From an uncultured Prochlorococcus sp. (lineage in GTDB: Bacteria; Cyanobacteriota; Cyanobacteriia; PCC-6307; Cyanobiaceae), in contig CABZLA010000003.1 of NCBI GenBank assembly GCA_902526435.1, forward strand, positions 1 through 60,829: DNA of 60,829 nucleotides, written 5' to 3'. A model generated the notes under the pieces. It ran no database searches. It was not told the origin of the DNA and saw only the letters and a program-made list of their open reading frames with translations. This document shows, one piece after another, positions 39,862 through 47,978 of this stretch. Position numbers and translations under genes: made by a program. Numbering within the stretch: position 1 is the stretch's first letter; the number at the start of each line of letters is the position of its first letter.

Positions 39862-40785
39862 GTGAGTTCATTGAGCGATTTTCTTGGAGAAATAGGTCGT
39901 CATCAACTTTTGACACCAGAGAAGGAACTCACTATGGGAAGAAAAGTCCAAGAAATGGTTGTACTTATCAATAGATGTCAAACAGCAGGTGGTAACGGTC
40001 CCGATTGTGAATATTCCGAAGAAGAAAAAAAGAAAATAAGAATTGGGGAAAAAGCCAAGAACGAAATGATTACAGCAAATCTAAGATTAGTAGTTAACCT
40101 CTCAAAAAGATATCAGGGAAAGGGTTTAGAATTGTTAGACTTAATTCAAGAAGGCACACTTGGTCTTACGCGAGCTGTAGAGAAATACGACCCTTCAAGG
40201 GGTCATAGATTCTCTACTTATGCTTACTGGTGGATAAGGCAGGGATTAAATAGAGCACTCTCAACGCAAAGTAGAACAATAAGAATTCCAGTAAATATTA
40301 ATGAAAAGCTTACTAAATTAAGAGCTGCAAAATCAAAGCTAATGCAACTCAAAGGGTTTCCTCCAACTAGCATTGAGTTAGCAAATGAGCTTAAAATTAC
40401 TAAAGAGGAGATAGATGAACTTCTTTCTTGCGAATTGAGAAGTATAACAGTTAGTCTTCAAGGTACTGTTAAATCTAAGTCCGATCCATCTGAACTTGTT
40501 GATATTCTGCCAAGTGATCAAACGCCTCCTATGGAATTAGCAGAACTAGCTGAGAGAACAGCTTCAGCTTGGACATTATTAGATAAGGCAAATTTAACTG
40601 AAAAAGAAAGAAAGATTGTAAGCCTTAGATTCGGTTTAGATGGTTCAAATGAATGGAGAACTTTAGCTGAAGTTGCAAGACATATGAGTTGTAGTAGAGA
40701 ATATTGCAGACAAGTTGTACAAAGAGCCTTGAGAAAGCTTAGGAAAGCAGGGATCCAAAATGGACTAGTTGATAGTATTAGCTAA
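39862..40785 (+). CDS. group 2 sigma-70 factor
   Basis: Alternative sigma factor of the primary-like (group 2) class, 307 residues. Regions: 1.2 (SDFLGEIGRHQLLTPEKEL), 2 with NLRLVVNLSKRYQGKGLELLDLIQEG and the -10-binding FSTYAYWWIRQGLNRAL, 3, and 4 with LTEKERKIVSLRFGL and a helix-turn-helix TLAEVARHMSCSREYCRQV. It lacks the long region 1.1 of the principal RpoD. The start is GTG at 39862, chosen because it begins directly before region 1.2. The upstream gap carries the 11-bp tandem repeat. Which of the Prochlorococcus type II sigmas it is I cannot say. Confidence 0.92.
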   Translation: MSSLSDFLGEIGRHQLLTPEKELTMGRKVQEMVVLINRCQTAGGNGPDCEYSEEEKKKIRIGEKAKNEMITANLRLVVNLSKRYQGKGLELLDLIQEGTLGLTRAVEKYDPSRGHRFSTYAYWWIRQGLNRALSTQSRTIRIPVNINEKLTKLRAAKSKLMQLKGFPPTSIELANELKITKEEIDELLSCELRSITVSLQGTVKSKSDPSELVDILPSDQTPPMELAELAERTASAWTLLDKANLTEKERKIVSLRFGLDGSNEWRTLAEVARHMSCSREYCRQVVQRALRKLRKAGIQNGLVDSIS

Positions 40786-40813
40786 AAATCATTAATTAAT
40801 TAAATTAAAAATT

Positions 40814-41188
40814 ATGAATGATAACTATTACAAAAATAAAGAACAAATTTATGATGCAGAAGTTTTAGAAAGTTCATCATTAGATGAGAATATCATTATA
40901 AAAATCTTAATAAGAGCTGGTAGAACTATTGCAAAACCAGCTTTAGAAGTTTTAGAAATGGCCCTCGATCCTATTACTCCAACACAAGTAAGAGTTTCCT
41001 TAATGGCCGCACTTGCTTATTTAATAATGCCATTTGATCTATTCCCTGACTTTATGCCTTTAGTAGGTTACAGTGATGACTTTGTTGCTCTCACTGCAGT
41101 TTTAAGTATATGGAGTAGATATATGACTCCTGCAATAAGAGCAAGAGCGGAAAGGAAACTTAATAAATTGTTCCCTTTTGTTAAATGA
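40814..41188 (+). CDS. DUF1232 (YkvA-like) membrane protein
   Basis: 124-residue protein. The C-terminal half has VRVSLMAALAYLIMPFDLFPDFMPLVGYSDDFVALTAVL, which is the DUF1232/YkvA signature with one or two hydrophobic segments and the PxDLxPD motif. Function unknown in general. It lies 28 bp after the sigma factor and overlaps the following small gene in an ATGA, so the three may be expressed together. Confidence 0.85.
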   Translation: MNDNYYKNKEQIYDAEVLESSSLDENIIIKILIRAGRTIAKPALEVLEMALDPITPTQVRVSLMAALAYLIMPFDLFPDFMPLVGYSDDFVALTAVLSIWSRYMTPAIRARAERKLNKLFPFVK

Positions 41189-41514
41189 GTAAACTATCAC
41201 AGGGAGAAGAAAAAGAACTTATTTCATTTATTAAAGATTGGCTGAAATCTCATGGATATACACAAAAAGATCTAGCTAATGAATTAAATCTCAAATCAAG
41301 CCGAACCTCCGAAATTACCCGAAAAGTTAAAGAATTTCATAAAAAAGGAGGTATTTTCAATATTGTTAAAAATCTCATAAAGATAGAACAAAATTGGCTA
41401 AACAATATTCCAACCAATTCTCAAGGAATTAACGATACCCACCCATATAATCAATTAGATATCGACTCCTTAGTGAACCAAATAAAAAAAGACAGTAGTA
41501 AAAAAAATATTTAA
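41185..41514 (+). CDS. small protein with probable helix-turn-helix
   Basis: 109 residues. The segment DWLKSHGYTQKDLANELNLKSSRTSEITRKVKEF (about 18-51) has the spacing of an Xre-like helix-turn-helix, followed by a basic helix and a polar, probably disordered tail ending in lysines. I do not recognise a named family; DNA binding is inference. The start codon overlaps the stop of the DUF1232 gene (ATGA), indicating coupled translation. A short palindrome covers its stop codon. Confidence 0.7.
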   Translation: MSKLSQGEEKELISFIKDWLKSHGYTQKDLANELNLKSSRTSEITRKVKEFHKKGGIFNIVKNLIKIEQNWLNNIPTNSQGINDTHPYNQLDIDSLVNQIKKDSSKKNI

Positions 41515-41527
41515 ACTAGGCTAGTTT
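41513..41527 (+). repeat. palindrome over the stop codon of the HTH gene
   Basis: AAACTA-GGC-TAGTTT, a 6-bp stem with a 3-base loop beginning inside the TAA stop at 41512-41514 and followed by TTATATTT. It may act as a weak terminator. Confidence 0.3.
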
Positions 41528-41719
41528 TATATTTAAATTAACTTACATACCTATATATATAAAATATTTATTAATCATTTTTATTGTAAATTCAATTATT
41601 TATTTATAATTTTTTTTTATAAGTAAAAACCTTATTTTTACAATTAAAAAAAATAATTTCCGTTCTAATTATAAATTAAATTTGCTTAAAGATAATCGAT
41701 ATTTTTAATATATACTTTA
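41515..41719. other. longest intergenic gap, with a nested stem-loop
   Basis: This 205-bp, extremely AT-rich gap lies between two convergent genes and shows no credible reading frame. At 41623-41641 GTAAAAA-CCTTA-TTTTTAC is a perfect 7-bp stem with a 5-base loop. It is flanked by T9 (41610-41618) and A8 (41646-41653), which can pair as an outer stem across a 3x3 internal loop. No T tail follows on the + strand, so it is not a standard terminator for the gene to the left. Confidence 0.4.
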
Positions 41720-41992
41720 TTAAAAGGCTTGGATCCATGGATAAATATCAAAATCAATCCATATACCTTTCTGCCAATAAATATCTTTCTCAATTAATTC
41801 TCTTAATTCATTTTCATTATCGGCGTTAAAAATAGCAAATAAATATTTTGTACATTTAGTAGGTCCTAAAGTAATTAAAATATTTCTATCTTTTAAATCC
41901 CCAAGTCTATCAAGATGACTTTTACGAAATGGTTCCCTTTTGTTAATTGCATCGTCACAATACTTCCCAAATACTATAAATTTTTCCATCAT
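41720..41992 (-). CDS. YciI-like (YCII) family protein
   Basis: 90-residue protein with the dimeric ferredoxin-like fold of the YCII family, recognised from FIVFGKYCDDAINKREPFRKSHLDRL (with the His of the family active site) and the C-terminal KDIYWQKGIWIDFDIYPW. Family members are small enzymes or accessory domains of mostly unknown reaction. The start may be the first or second of two tandem ATGs (41992 or 41989). It is divergent from cyAbrB with 96 bp between. Confidence 0.8.
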   Translation of the reverse strand: MMEKFIVFGKYCDDAINKREPFRKSHLDRLGDLKDRNILITLGPTKCTKYLFAIFNADNENELRELIEKDIYWQKGIWIDFDIYPWIQAF

Positions 41993-42088
41993 TAAAAGAT
42001 AACTAATTGAATAAATATATAATTAATAATTGCACAAATTACACACTAATTGCTATGTTAATTATGAAAAACTTTTTATTAATTTATT

Positions 42089-42439
42089 ATGCTAAGTGGT
42101 AACGATCTCCTTGCTAAAGTTAAAGAACTTGGTGATGTTAGCAAGTCAGATCTTGTTCGTGCATGTGGATACGTTTCCACGAAAAAAAATGGAAGCGAAC
42201 GTTTAAATTTCACTGCTTTTTATGAAGCACTTCTTGAAGCAAAAGGCGTTAATCTTGGCGATGCTGGAGTTGCGGGTATTGGGAAGGGTGGTAGAAAATT
42301 AAGTTACATAGCGACAGTACAAGGAAATGGTAATCTTTTGATTGGGAAAGCATATACTGCACTTTTAGACTTAAAAGCAGGCGATGAGTTTGAGATAAAG
42401 CTTGGGAGAAAACAAATAAGATTATTACCCTCGGAATAA
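42089..42439 (+). CDS. cyanobacterial AbrB-like transcription regulator (cyAbrB)
   Basis: 116 residues. The order is reversed compared with Bacillus AbrB: an N-terminal conserved part (LLAKVKELGDVSKSDLVRACGYVS, then LNFTAFYEALLEAKG) and a C-terminal AbrB-like DNA-binding part (VQGNGNLLIGKAYTALLDLKAGDEFEIKLGRKQIRL). In cyanobacteria cyAbrB proteins regulate carbon and nitrogen metabolism genes. It stands alone between divergent YciI-like and convergent trpA genes, with an inverted repeat over its stop codon. Confidence 0.92.
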   Translation: MLSGNDLLAKVKELGDVSKSDLVRACGYVSTKKNGSERLNFTAFYEALLEAKGVNLGDAGVAGIGKGGRKLSYIATVQGNGNLLIGKAYTALLDLKAGDEFEIKLGRKQIRLLPSE

Positions 42440-42458
42440 TCCCCATAAAATATTATTC
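42434..42458 (+). repeat. inverted repeat over the cyAbrB stop codon
   Basis: GAATAAT at 42434-42440 and ATTATTC at 42452-42458 form a 7-bp perfect stem with an 11-base loop; the TAA stop (42437-42439) lies in the left arm. It could end the cyAbrB mRNA in the 99-bp convergent gap before trpA. No strong T tail follows. Confidence 0.35.
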
Positions 42459-42538
42459 TAATTATAAGAATTAAAACTCCTTTTCATATACGGTTTTTTT
42501 AATAAAATTAACTTACAAAATTAGTTTTTTAATTACAT

Positions 42539-43378
42539 TTATTGATCAGCAGCTTTACGCAATTCTTCACAAAATCTACCAATTTGATTAACAACTTCCT
42601 TTTCATTACTATTAGATATTCTTTTAACAAATGCACTTCCAATAATTACTCCATCTGCCCCCCATTTACGAACTTTATTAACATGTTCAGGGGAAGATAT
42701 CCCGAAACCAACTGCTATAGGATTAATGCTTATTTCTTGTAATTTAGTAATAAGATTCTCTACTCTATTTTCCATTTTGTTTCTCTCTCCTGTTACTCCT
42801 GTCACGCTTACTAAATAAGTAAAACCTTTTGTATTATTAGATATAATTTTCATTCTTTTAAAGGGAGTAGTAGGAGCAACTAATAATATCAAGTCTATAG
42901 AATAAGAACTAATTATTTCAGAAAATTTATATGCTTCTTCCAAAGGAAGATCGGGAATTATTAATCCTGAAACTCCTACTTGAGATGCCAATTTACAAAA
43001 ATTCTCAAGTCCAAAATTTAATATAGGATTAAAATAAGTGAAAAGTATTATTGGAATATATAACTTATCTTTCAAAGACTCTAATAATTGAATAACCTTT
43101 TTCAATGTAGTTCCTGACTTTAATGCTCTAGAAGCTGATAATTGAATGATTGGGCCATCAGCAAGAGGGTCACTATAAGGGATTCCCAATTCAATAAGAT
43201 CAGCACCCTTTTCTTGCAACTTTAATAAAATCTCGGATGTAGTCTCAATATTAGGATCACCTGCCATTATGAAAGGCATCAATGCTAATTTATCGCGTTT
43301 CTTTAGTTCCAAAAACTTCTTATTTATTTTTGATAAAGTTTTATTCTTAGGAATTTGCGTTTTCTTGTTTTCTTTCAT
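42539..43378 (-). CDS. trpA: tryptophan synthase alpha chain
   Basis: Cleaves indole-3-glycerol phosphate to indole for the TrpB partner. 279 residues, TIM barrel. Catalytic residues fit the E. coli Glu49/Asp60 spacing: Glu63 in LIELGIPYSD and Asp74 in PLADGP. VGFGISSPEHV and GVIIGSAFV form the phosphate site. About 20 charged residues extend the N terminus compared with the usual start near KFLELKKRDKLALM, so an internal start cannot be excluded. It lies 38 bp downstream of the DUF3007 gene on the same strand. Confidence 0.95.
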   Translation of the reverse strand: MKENKKTQIPKNKTLSKINKKFLELKKRDKLALMPFIMAGDPNIETTSEILLKLQEKGADLIELGIPYSDPLADGPIIQLSASRALKSGTTLKKVIQLLESLKDKLYIPIILFTYFNPILNFGLENFCKLASQVGVSGLIIPDLPLEEAYKFSEIISSYSIDLILLVAPTTPFKRMKIISNNTKGFTYLVSVTGVTGERNKMENRVENLITKLQEISINPIAVGFGISSPEHVNKVRKWGADGVIIGSAFVKRISNSNEKEVVNQIGRFCEELRKAADQ

Positions 43379-43416
43379 GGATTTTTGAGATTTTTATTTC
43401 ATAATTCTTGAGGAGT

Positions 43417-43737
43417 TTATGGATTTTTTTCTAAATCTTGCATTAATTTTTCCCGCTCTTCTTTTGATAATAAGTTAAATTTGATTTCTAGTTTTTCATT
43501 CACAATTTTTTCATACTCTTTTCTGTAGCGCTTCCTTTGCTCCATAAAAGTCATTTTTCCGTTTAAAACTCTAAGAACATAAGATGAAACCCAAGTTGTA
43601 ACAATCACGATCAGGATAAAGTTTGAGATAGTGCTAGCTGTAAAGTTATCAATACCCAATTGTGGGGCTAATTTATAACTTAATAGTCCTAATAATGAGA
43701 TTAATAAACCTATTTGTAAAACCTTACCTTTAGTCAA
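43417..43737 (-). CDS. DUF3007 family membrane protein
   Basis: 106 residues with two membrane segments (about 5-23 and 37-59, including ISNFILIVIVTTWVSSYVLRV) and a highly charged C-terminal helix (FMEQRKRYRKEYEKI). I recognise it as DUF3007, a cyanobacterial and plant family. It lies 4 bp downstream of ndhL and 38 bp upstream of trpA on the same strand. A role near NDH-1 or thylakoid membranes would be guesswork from position. Confidence 0.8.
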   Translation of the reverse strand: MTKGKVLQIGLLISLLGLLSYKLAPQLGIDNFTASTISNFILIVIVTTWVSSYVLRVLNGKMTFMEQRKRYRKEYEKIVNEKLEIKFNLLSKEEREKLMQDLEKNP

Positions 43738-43741
43738 CTAT

Positions 43742-43975
43742 TTAACCTTTACTATCTCCTCTTAATCTGAGATTTAAAAATGGAGAAAATATAATCAAAC
43801 CTGGGAAAAAAAGAAATACTAATCCATAAACTATTAATCTCTCAAATTTGCCCATAACATTCCATCTATTATTCATCCAGTAAAAAAGTATTAACGGAAT
43901 AACAAATAAATAAATAGAAATAATTCCAACGTAGGCAATTAAAGTAGCAAATGAATTATTAAAAATACTTTCCAT
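43742..43975 (-). CDS. ndhL: NAD(P)H-quinone oxidoreductase subunit L
   Basis: Small membrane subunit specific to cyanobacterial and plastid NDH-1, needed for complex activity in inorganic carbon transport and respiration in Synechocystis. I place the start at the ATG of 43975, giving 77 residues beginning [12 protein letters not shown]; an ATG at 44005 would add ten residues not typical of the family. Two hydrophobic segments ([21 protein letters not shown] and [20 protein letters not shown]) are followed by the NLRLRG end. It leads the leftward ndhL-DUF3007-trpA group. Confidence 0.9.
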   Translation of the reverse strand: MESIFNNSFATLIAYVGIISIYLFVIPLILFYWMNNRWNVMGKFERLIVYGLVFLFFPGLIIFSPFLNLRLRGDSKG

Positions 43976-44054
43976 TTTGATTTCTGGTTTATTTAGTAAA
44001 AACATAACAACTATTAAAAGTTATTGTAAGAACTAAAAATAAATAGTTTAAAAA

Positions 44055-44140
44055 TGGGAGTGGGGGGACTTGAACCCCCACGAGCTAAAGCGCTCGACGG
44101 ATTTTAAGTCCGGCGCGTCTACCAATTCCGCCACACTCCC
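44055..44140 (-). tRNA. trnL-UAA: tRNA-Leu (UAA), without intron
   Basis: On the minus strand the gene starts GGGAGTG at 44140 and ends CACTCCC plus discriminator A at 44055; the two form a 7-bp acceptor stem. The anticodon stem-loop is CGGAC-TTAAAAT-CCG with anticodon TAA; a long variable arm (TCGAGCG-CTTTAG-CTCG type) and a T arm with GGTTCAAGTCC fit class II tRNA-Leu. The D loop contains GGTAG. CCA is not encoded. No group I intron interrupts the anticodon loop. Confidence 0.97.
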
Positions 44141-44320
44141 AAAAGAAATTTACACTTATTAATCGTAGCCGAAACTATCTCAATTAAACAAGAAAAATGC
44201 GAATATTTACATTTTCTCGGGATCTTGAGATTAATTTAAATCTTTTAATCATTAAATTAAACATTCATCAAAAATACCATACTCATATTTTTCTGTAGTT
44301 AAAACAATTTCTTTATTCTT
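44141..44320. other. 180-bp gap between tRNA-Leu and pyrC
   Basis: The upstream flank of the tRNA gene (which is read leftward) and the downstream flank of pyrC. I see no credible gene. A 33-codon open frame on the + strand (44197-44298) lacks a ribosome binding site and family features. The tRNA promoter should lie just right of 44140 but no clear boxes stand out. Confidence 0.4.
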
Positions 44321-45370
44321 TTATTTAGCTACTCCCTCTACTCGCCAGTTTAAAGTTTCACCTCCATGAAATGGTTTTATTTGTCCAAAAACCTTATTAT
44401 TCTCAATTACTTCAACAAATTCTGGAATTTTATTTGACATAGGAACCAATCTTATTTTTTCGTTATTAATAGGTAAATTATAAAAATTAGGGCCATTCAA
44501 GCTAGCAAATTTTTCGAACTGATTTAGTGCATTTTCCTCCTCAAAAACTTTTAAATAACTTTCTATTGCTACTGGAGAGTTAAAAATGCCTGCACAACCA
44601 CAAAAAGCTTTCCACTGTCTTAGGTGAGGAGCAGAATCTGTACCTAGGAAAAAACATTCTTTTCCACTAGTTGCAGCTTTCCTTAAAGCTATTCTATTAT
44701 TTTCTCTCTTAGCGACTGGTAAGCAGTAAAAGTCACTATTTAAACCTCCAAAGAACATTGCATTCCTGTTTATGTGTAAATGATGAGGAGTAATAGTAGC
44801 TCCTAAGTTATTACTCTGAACAAAATCAACTGCATGAGAGGTAGTTATATGCTCTAAAACAATCTTTAATTTTGGAAATTGTTGTATTAAAGGTGAAAGT
44901 TCTTTATCTATAAAAACCTCTTCCCTATCAAATATATCTACTTCAGGATCAGTTACTTCCCCATGAATTAAAAGTGGCATTCCAAGTTCTTGCATAACTT
45001 CGAATATTTCATAAAGATTTTCTATTTTTTTGACTCCATGTCTAGAGTTTGTTGTTGCATTAGCAGGATACAATTTGGCTGCAAAGAAAACTTTATTATT
45101 AAAGCCTTCTATTATTTCTTGTTTTATTGTCTCGTCAGTCAGATATATCGTCATTAATGGTTCAAACGTGGAATTACCAGACAATGCCTCAGATATAGAT
45201 TTCTTGTAAGAAATACATTTTTCTATAGAGGTTATTGGGTTTTTGGTGTTTGGCATCACAATAGCCCTCCCAAAATATTTAGATGTAAAGCTAATAATAT
45301 TTTTTAAAACGATGCCTTCCCTTAAATGTAAATGCCAATCATCCGGTTTTGATATAATAAATTCTTTCAA
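44321..45370 (-). CDS. pyrC: dihydroorotase (class II)
   Basis: Zinc enzyme of pyrimidine synthesis that cyclises carbamoyl aspartate. 349 residues, E. coli PyrC-like. Metal ligands visible: DWHLHLREG with His13 and His15, the bridging carboxylated Lys99 in FAAKLYPANATTNS, the His in LLIHGEV, the HITTSHA segment and catalytic Asp in FLGTDSAPH. Full length. Monocistronic by context: 107 bp separate it from the divergent exchanger gene. Confidence 0.96.
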   Translation of the reverse strand: MKEFIISKPDDWHLHLREGIVLKNIISFTSKYFGRAIVMPNTKNPITSIEKCISYKKSISEALSGNSTFEPLMTIYLTDETIKQEIIEGFNNKVFFAAKLYPANATTNSRHGVKKIENLYEIFEVMQELGMPLLIHGEVTDPEVDIFDREEVFIDKELSPLIQQFPKLKIVLEHITTSHAVDFVQSNNLGATITPHHLHINRNAMFFGGLNSDFYCLPVAKRENNRIALRKAATSGKECFFLGTDSAPHLRQWKAFCGCAGIFNSPVAIESYLKVFEEENALNQFEKFASLNGPNFYNLPINNEKIRLVPMSNKIPEFVEVIENNKVFGQIKPFHGGETLNWRVEGVAK

Positions 45371-45477
45371 AATTTTAATTATTTAATTAATTTTAACAGC
45401 AAATAAAAATTGACAATAGTTTTAAGATAATTAATAAATAAATTAAAGATATAATCATCTAAATAAGTCTTTTAAAT

Positions 45478-46557
45478 ATGAGTGATTTTATATTGCCGAT
45501 AATAGAGATCTTAATTGGAATAATATTACTTTTTGCAGGCGGAGAATTATTCATTCAAGGGGCAATTTCTTTATCGTTAATTTTAGGGATACCACAAATA
45601 GTAATAGGATTAACTGTTGTTTCCTTAGGTACAAGTTCTCCTGAATTATTAGTAAGTTTAAATTCAATCTTCAAAGGGAGTGACTCGCTAGCAGCAAGCA
45701 ATGTGATTGGAAGCAATATTTTTAATGTTCTTGTTGTCTTAGGAATAAGCTCATTAATAACCCCTCTAAAAGTAAAAAGTAGAATAGTCCGAAGAGATGT
45801 ACCTCTTTTAATAGCTATTTCATGTGCAGTCTGGGCAATGTCTTCAACTGGTCTTTTAACTTGGCAAGCAGGAATTTTTCTAATATTTTGTTTAGCTTTA
45901 AATACAATTTGGGAAATAAATACTATTAAGGAAAACGAGGAGGATACAAAAAAAGCCGAGCCAGAGATAGAAAAATCTTCAGGCATTGAGAGAGGTGAGT
46001 TCAATATTATATTAAAATTAATTTCTGGAATTTTTCTTCTAAGCTTTGGTTCAAATATTTTAGTAAATGGTTCTCAATCCTTAGCTACTCTATTAGGCGT
46101 AAATGAAATTATTATTGGTCTAACTATAGTTGCCACTGGAACCTCTCTGCCAGAACTAGTCACCTCAATAATTGCGGCATTAAAAGGTAAAACAGATCTT
46201 GCAATTGGTAATGTTATTGGTAGCAATTTGCTTAATCAGCTTCTTATTCTTGGAAGTTGCAGTATTTTTTCTGGATTAAAAGGTTTTACAATTGATCAAA
46301 GTCTTATAAAAGTTGACTTGCCATTTATGGTTTTAACTACTTTTGCCTGCCTCCCAATCTTTTGGACTAAGGGTAAAATCACTAGAATTGAAGGCTTTAT
46401 ACTTTTAAATCTTTATATTTTCTACATCATTGACAAGATATTGTTCTTAAACAGATTTAACTATCTCTATGAATTGAGAATTTGTATTTTTGTTTATTTT
46501 GGATTTTTCACATTATTCCTTTTTGCAAAAGAAAATCTCAAAATATCTAGAAGATAA
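45478..46557 (+). CDS. CaCA-family sodium/calcium exchanger-like membrane protein
   Basis: 359 residues, about ten membrane segments in two inverted halves. Each half has the alpha-repeat: LTVVSLGTSSPELLVSLNSIFKG with ASNVIGSNIFNVLVVLG in the first, LTIVATGTSLPELVTSIIAALKG with IGNVIGSNLLNQLLILG in the second. This is the YrbG-like bacterial CaCA family. An acidic linker (about 145-170, ENEEDTKKAEPEIEK) divides the halves. It ends 5 bp from the convergent glutathione reductase gene. The ion (Ca2+, Na+, K+) cannot be decided. Confidence 0.88.
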   Translation: MSDFILPIIEILIGIILLFAGGELFIQGAISLSLILGIPQIVIGLTVVSLGTSSPELLVSLNSIFKGSDSLAASNVIGSNIFNVLVVLGISSLITPLKVKSRIVRRDVPLLIAISCAVWAMSSTGLLTWQAGIFLIFCLALNTIWEINTIKENEEDTKKAEPEIEKSSGIERGEFNIILKLISGIFLLSFGSNILVNGSQSLATLLGVNEIIIGLTIVATGTSLPELVTSIIAALKGKTDLAIGNVIGSNLLNQLLILGSCSIFSGLKGFTIDQSLIKVDLPFMVLTTFACLPIFWTKGKITRIEGFILLNLYIFYIIDKILFLNRFNYLYELRICIFVYFGFFTLFLFAKENLKISRR

Positions 46558-46562
46558 TTTAA

Positions 46563-47927
46563 TTACCCATACATAGTTACAAATTCCTCTGAAATAGTTG
46601 GATGCAACGCCATGGTAGTATCAAAATCTTTTTTAGTAATCCCAGCATTTAAAGACACTGAAACCATTTGTATAATCTCAGATGCTGCTTCTCCAAACAT
46701 ATGGCAGCCCAGGACTTTATCATTTTTTTTATTGACCACAAGTTTTAACATACATTTAGATTTATTTTTTTTAAAGGTATTAGACATAGGAGTAAAATTA
46801 CATTTGAAAACTTGTACATTAACTTCTGAATAAATTTTTTTTGCCTCTTCCTCACTAAGTCCAACTGTTGAAATTTCTGGGATAGTAAATACTGCCTTAG
46901 GAATATTTTCATAATTAACTTTTCTTTTAAGATTAGCAAAATAATTATCTGCAAAAACTCTCCCTTGTTCAATTGCTACAGGAGTTAAATTTGGTTTTTT
47001 TATTATATCTCCAATAGCAAATATATTAGGGTTGCTTGTCTGATTAAGTTCATTAACTTCTAAATATATTCCATCCATTTTAAGATTTAAAATATCTAAA
47101 TTTAATCTTTTAAGAGCGGGCTCTCGTCCAGTTGCAACAAGAATATTATTGGTTAACAATTTACTTCCTGATTCCAACGTTGCCTCTAGATCATCATTTA
47201 TTTTTTTTATAGACTTTAACTGATTTTTGAATTTTAAATTTATACCCAAGGAAGTCATTGATTTTTCTAAACATTCTGACAAATCTTTATCAAAACCATT
47301 TAATAAGTTCTTACCTCTAATTAATTGCGTAACTTCAGTGCCTAAGTTTTTAAAAATGGAAGCAAATTCACAGGCAATATAACCTCCACCAACTATTAAT
47401 AATTTCTTAGGAAAATCTTTCAATTCAAAAATATCATCGCTACTCCATACTAAATCTGTTCCTGGGATATTTAATTTTTTTGGTTTGCCACCAACTGAAA
47501 TTAGAATATTTTTGGCGCTAACTTTTCTTAAAATATTTTTTGTTTTTGGACAAACTACTTCTATTATATTTTGATTTAAAAATCTTCCAAGGCCCTCAAA
47601 AACTTTAATGTTTAATTTTTTTAAAGAATTTGAATGTAAAATACTTAATCTAGAAACTTCTTCTTTTACATTATTTAGTAAGATATTAGATTTAAAAGTT
47701 ATTTCTTTGCTTATTAATCCATACCCTTCAGAAGAAACCATATTTCTTCTATTGTTAGCAGCATAAACCATCAGTTTTTTTGGTACACAACCTCGGATAA
47801 CGCAGGTCCCACCTATTTTGTTTACTTCTATTATTGCAACTTTTGCGCCATAACTAGCAGCGCGTTTTGCGGCAGCCAACCCTCCCGAACCAGCACCCAA
47901 AACGATTAAGTCAAATTCGTATTCCAA
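46563..47927 (-). CDS. gor: glutathione reductase
   Basis: FAD-dependent disulfide reductase that keeps glutathione reduced with NADPH. 454 residues: FAD-binding GAGSGGLAAAKRAA, the redox pair Cys42-x4-Cys47 in GGTCVIRGCVPKKLM, NAD(P)-binding GGGYIACEFASIF, the FAD motif NIFAIGDI, and a C-terminal dimer domain with ALHPTISEEFVTMYG carrying the catalytic His. RGC after the first Cys and the lysine pair are usual in cyanobacterial GR. It is divergent from a GST-like gene (51 bp), which hints at shared redox regulation. Confidence 0.94.
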   Translation of the reverse strand: MEYEFDLIVLGAGSGGLAAAKRAASYGAKVAIIEVNKIGGTCVIRGCVPKKLMVYAANNRRNMVSSEGYGLISKEITFKSNILLNNVKEEVSRLSILHSNSLKKLNIKVFEGLGRFLNQNIIEVVCPKTKNILRKVSAKNILISVGGKPKKLNIPGTDLVWSSDDIFELKDFPKKLLIVGGGYIACEFASIFKNLGTEVTQLIRGKNLLNGFDKDLSECLEKSMTSLGINLKFKNQLKSIKKINDDLEATLESGSKLLTNNILVATGREPALKRLNLDILNLKMDGIYLEVNELNQTSNPNIFAIGDIIKKPNLTPVAIEQGRVFADNYFANLKRKVNYENIPKAVFTIPEISTVGLSEEEAKKIYSEVNVQVFKCNFTPMSNTFKKNKSKCMLKLVVNKKNDKVLGCHMFGEAASEIIQMVSVSLNAGITKKDFDTTMALHPTISEEFVTMYG

Positions 47928-47978
47928 AACCTTTTAAATCATTTATTATATCGTAAATATAAAGCTTAATTTCAATAA

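Noticed and set aside
44210-44230. CTC/GAG repeat as terminator after the tRNA region
   Set aside because: Only 3-4 bp of stem around an 8-base loop and no T tail.
44197-44298. 33-codon open frame in the tRNA-Leu/pyrC gap
   Set aside because: No ribosome binding site, AT-drift composition (many Ile, Leu, Asn, His) and no recognised family; likely chance.
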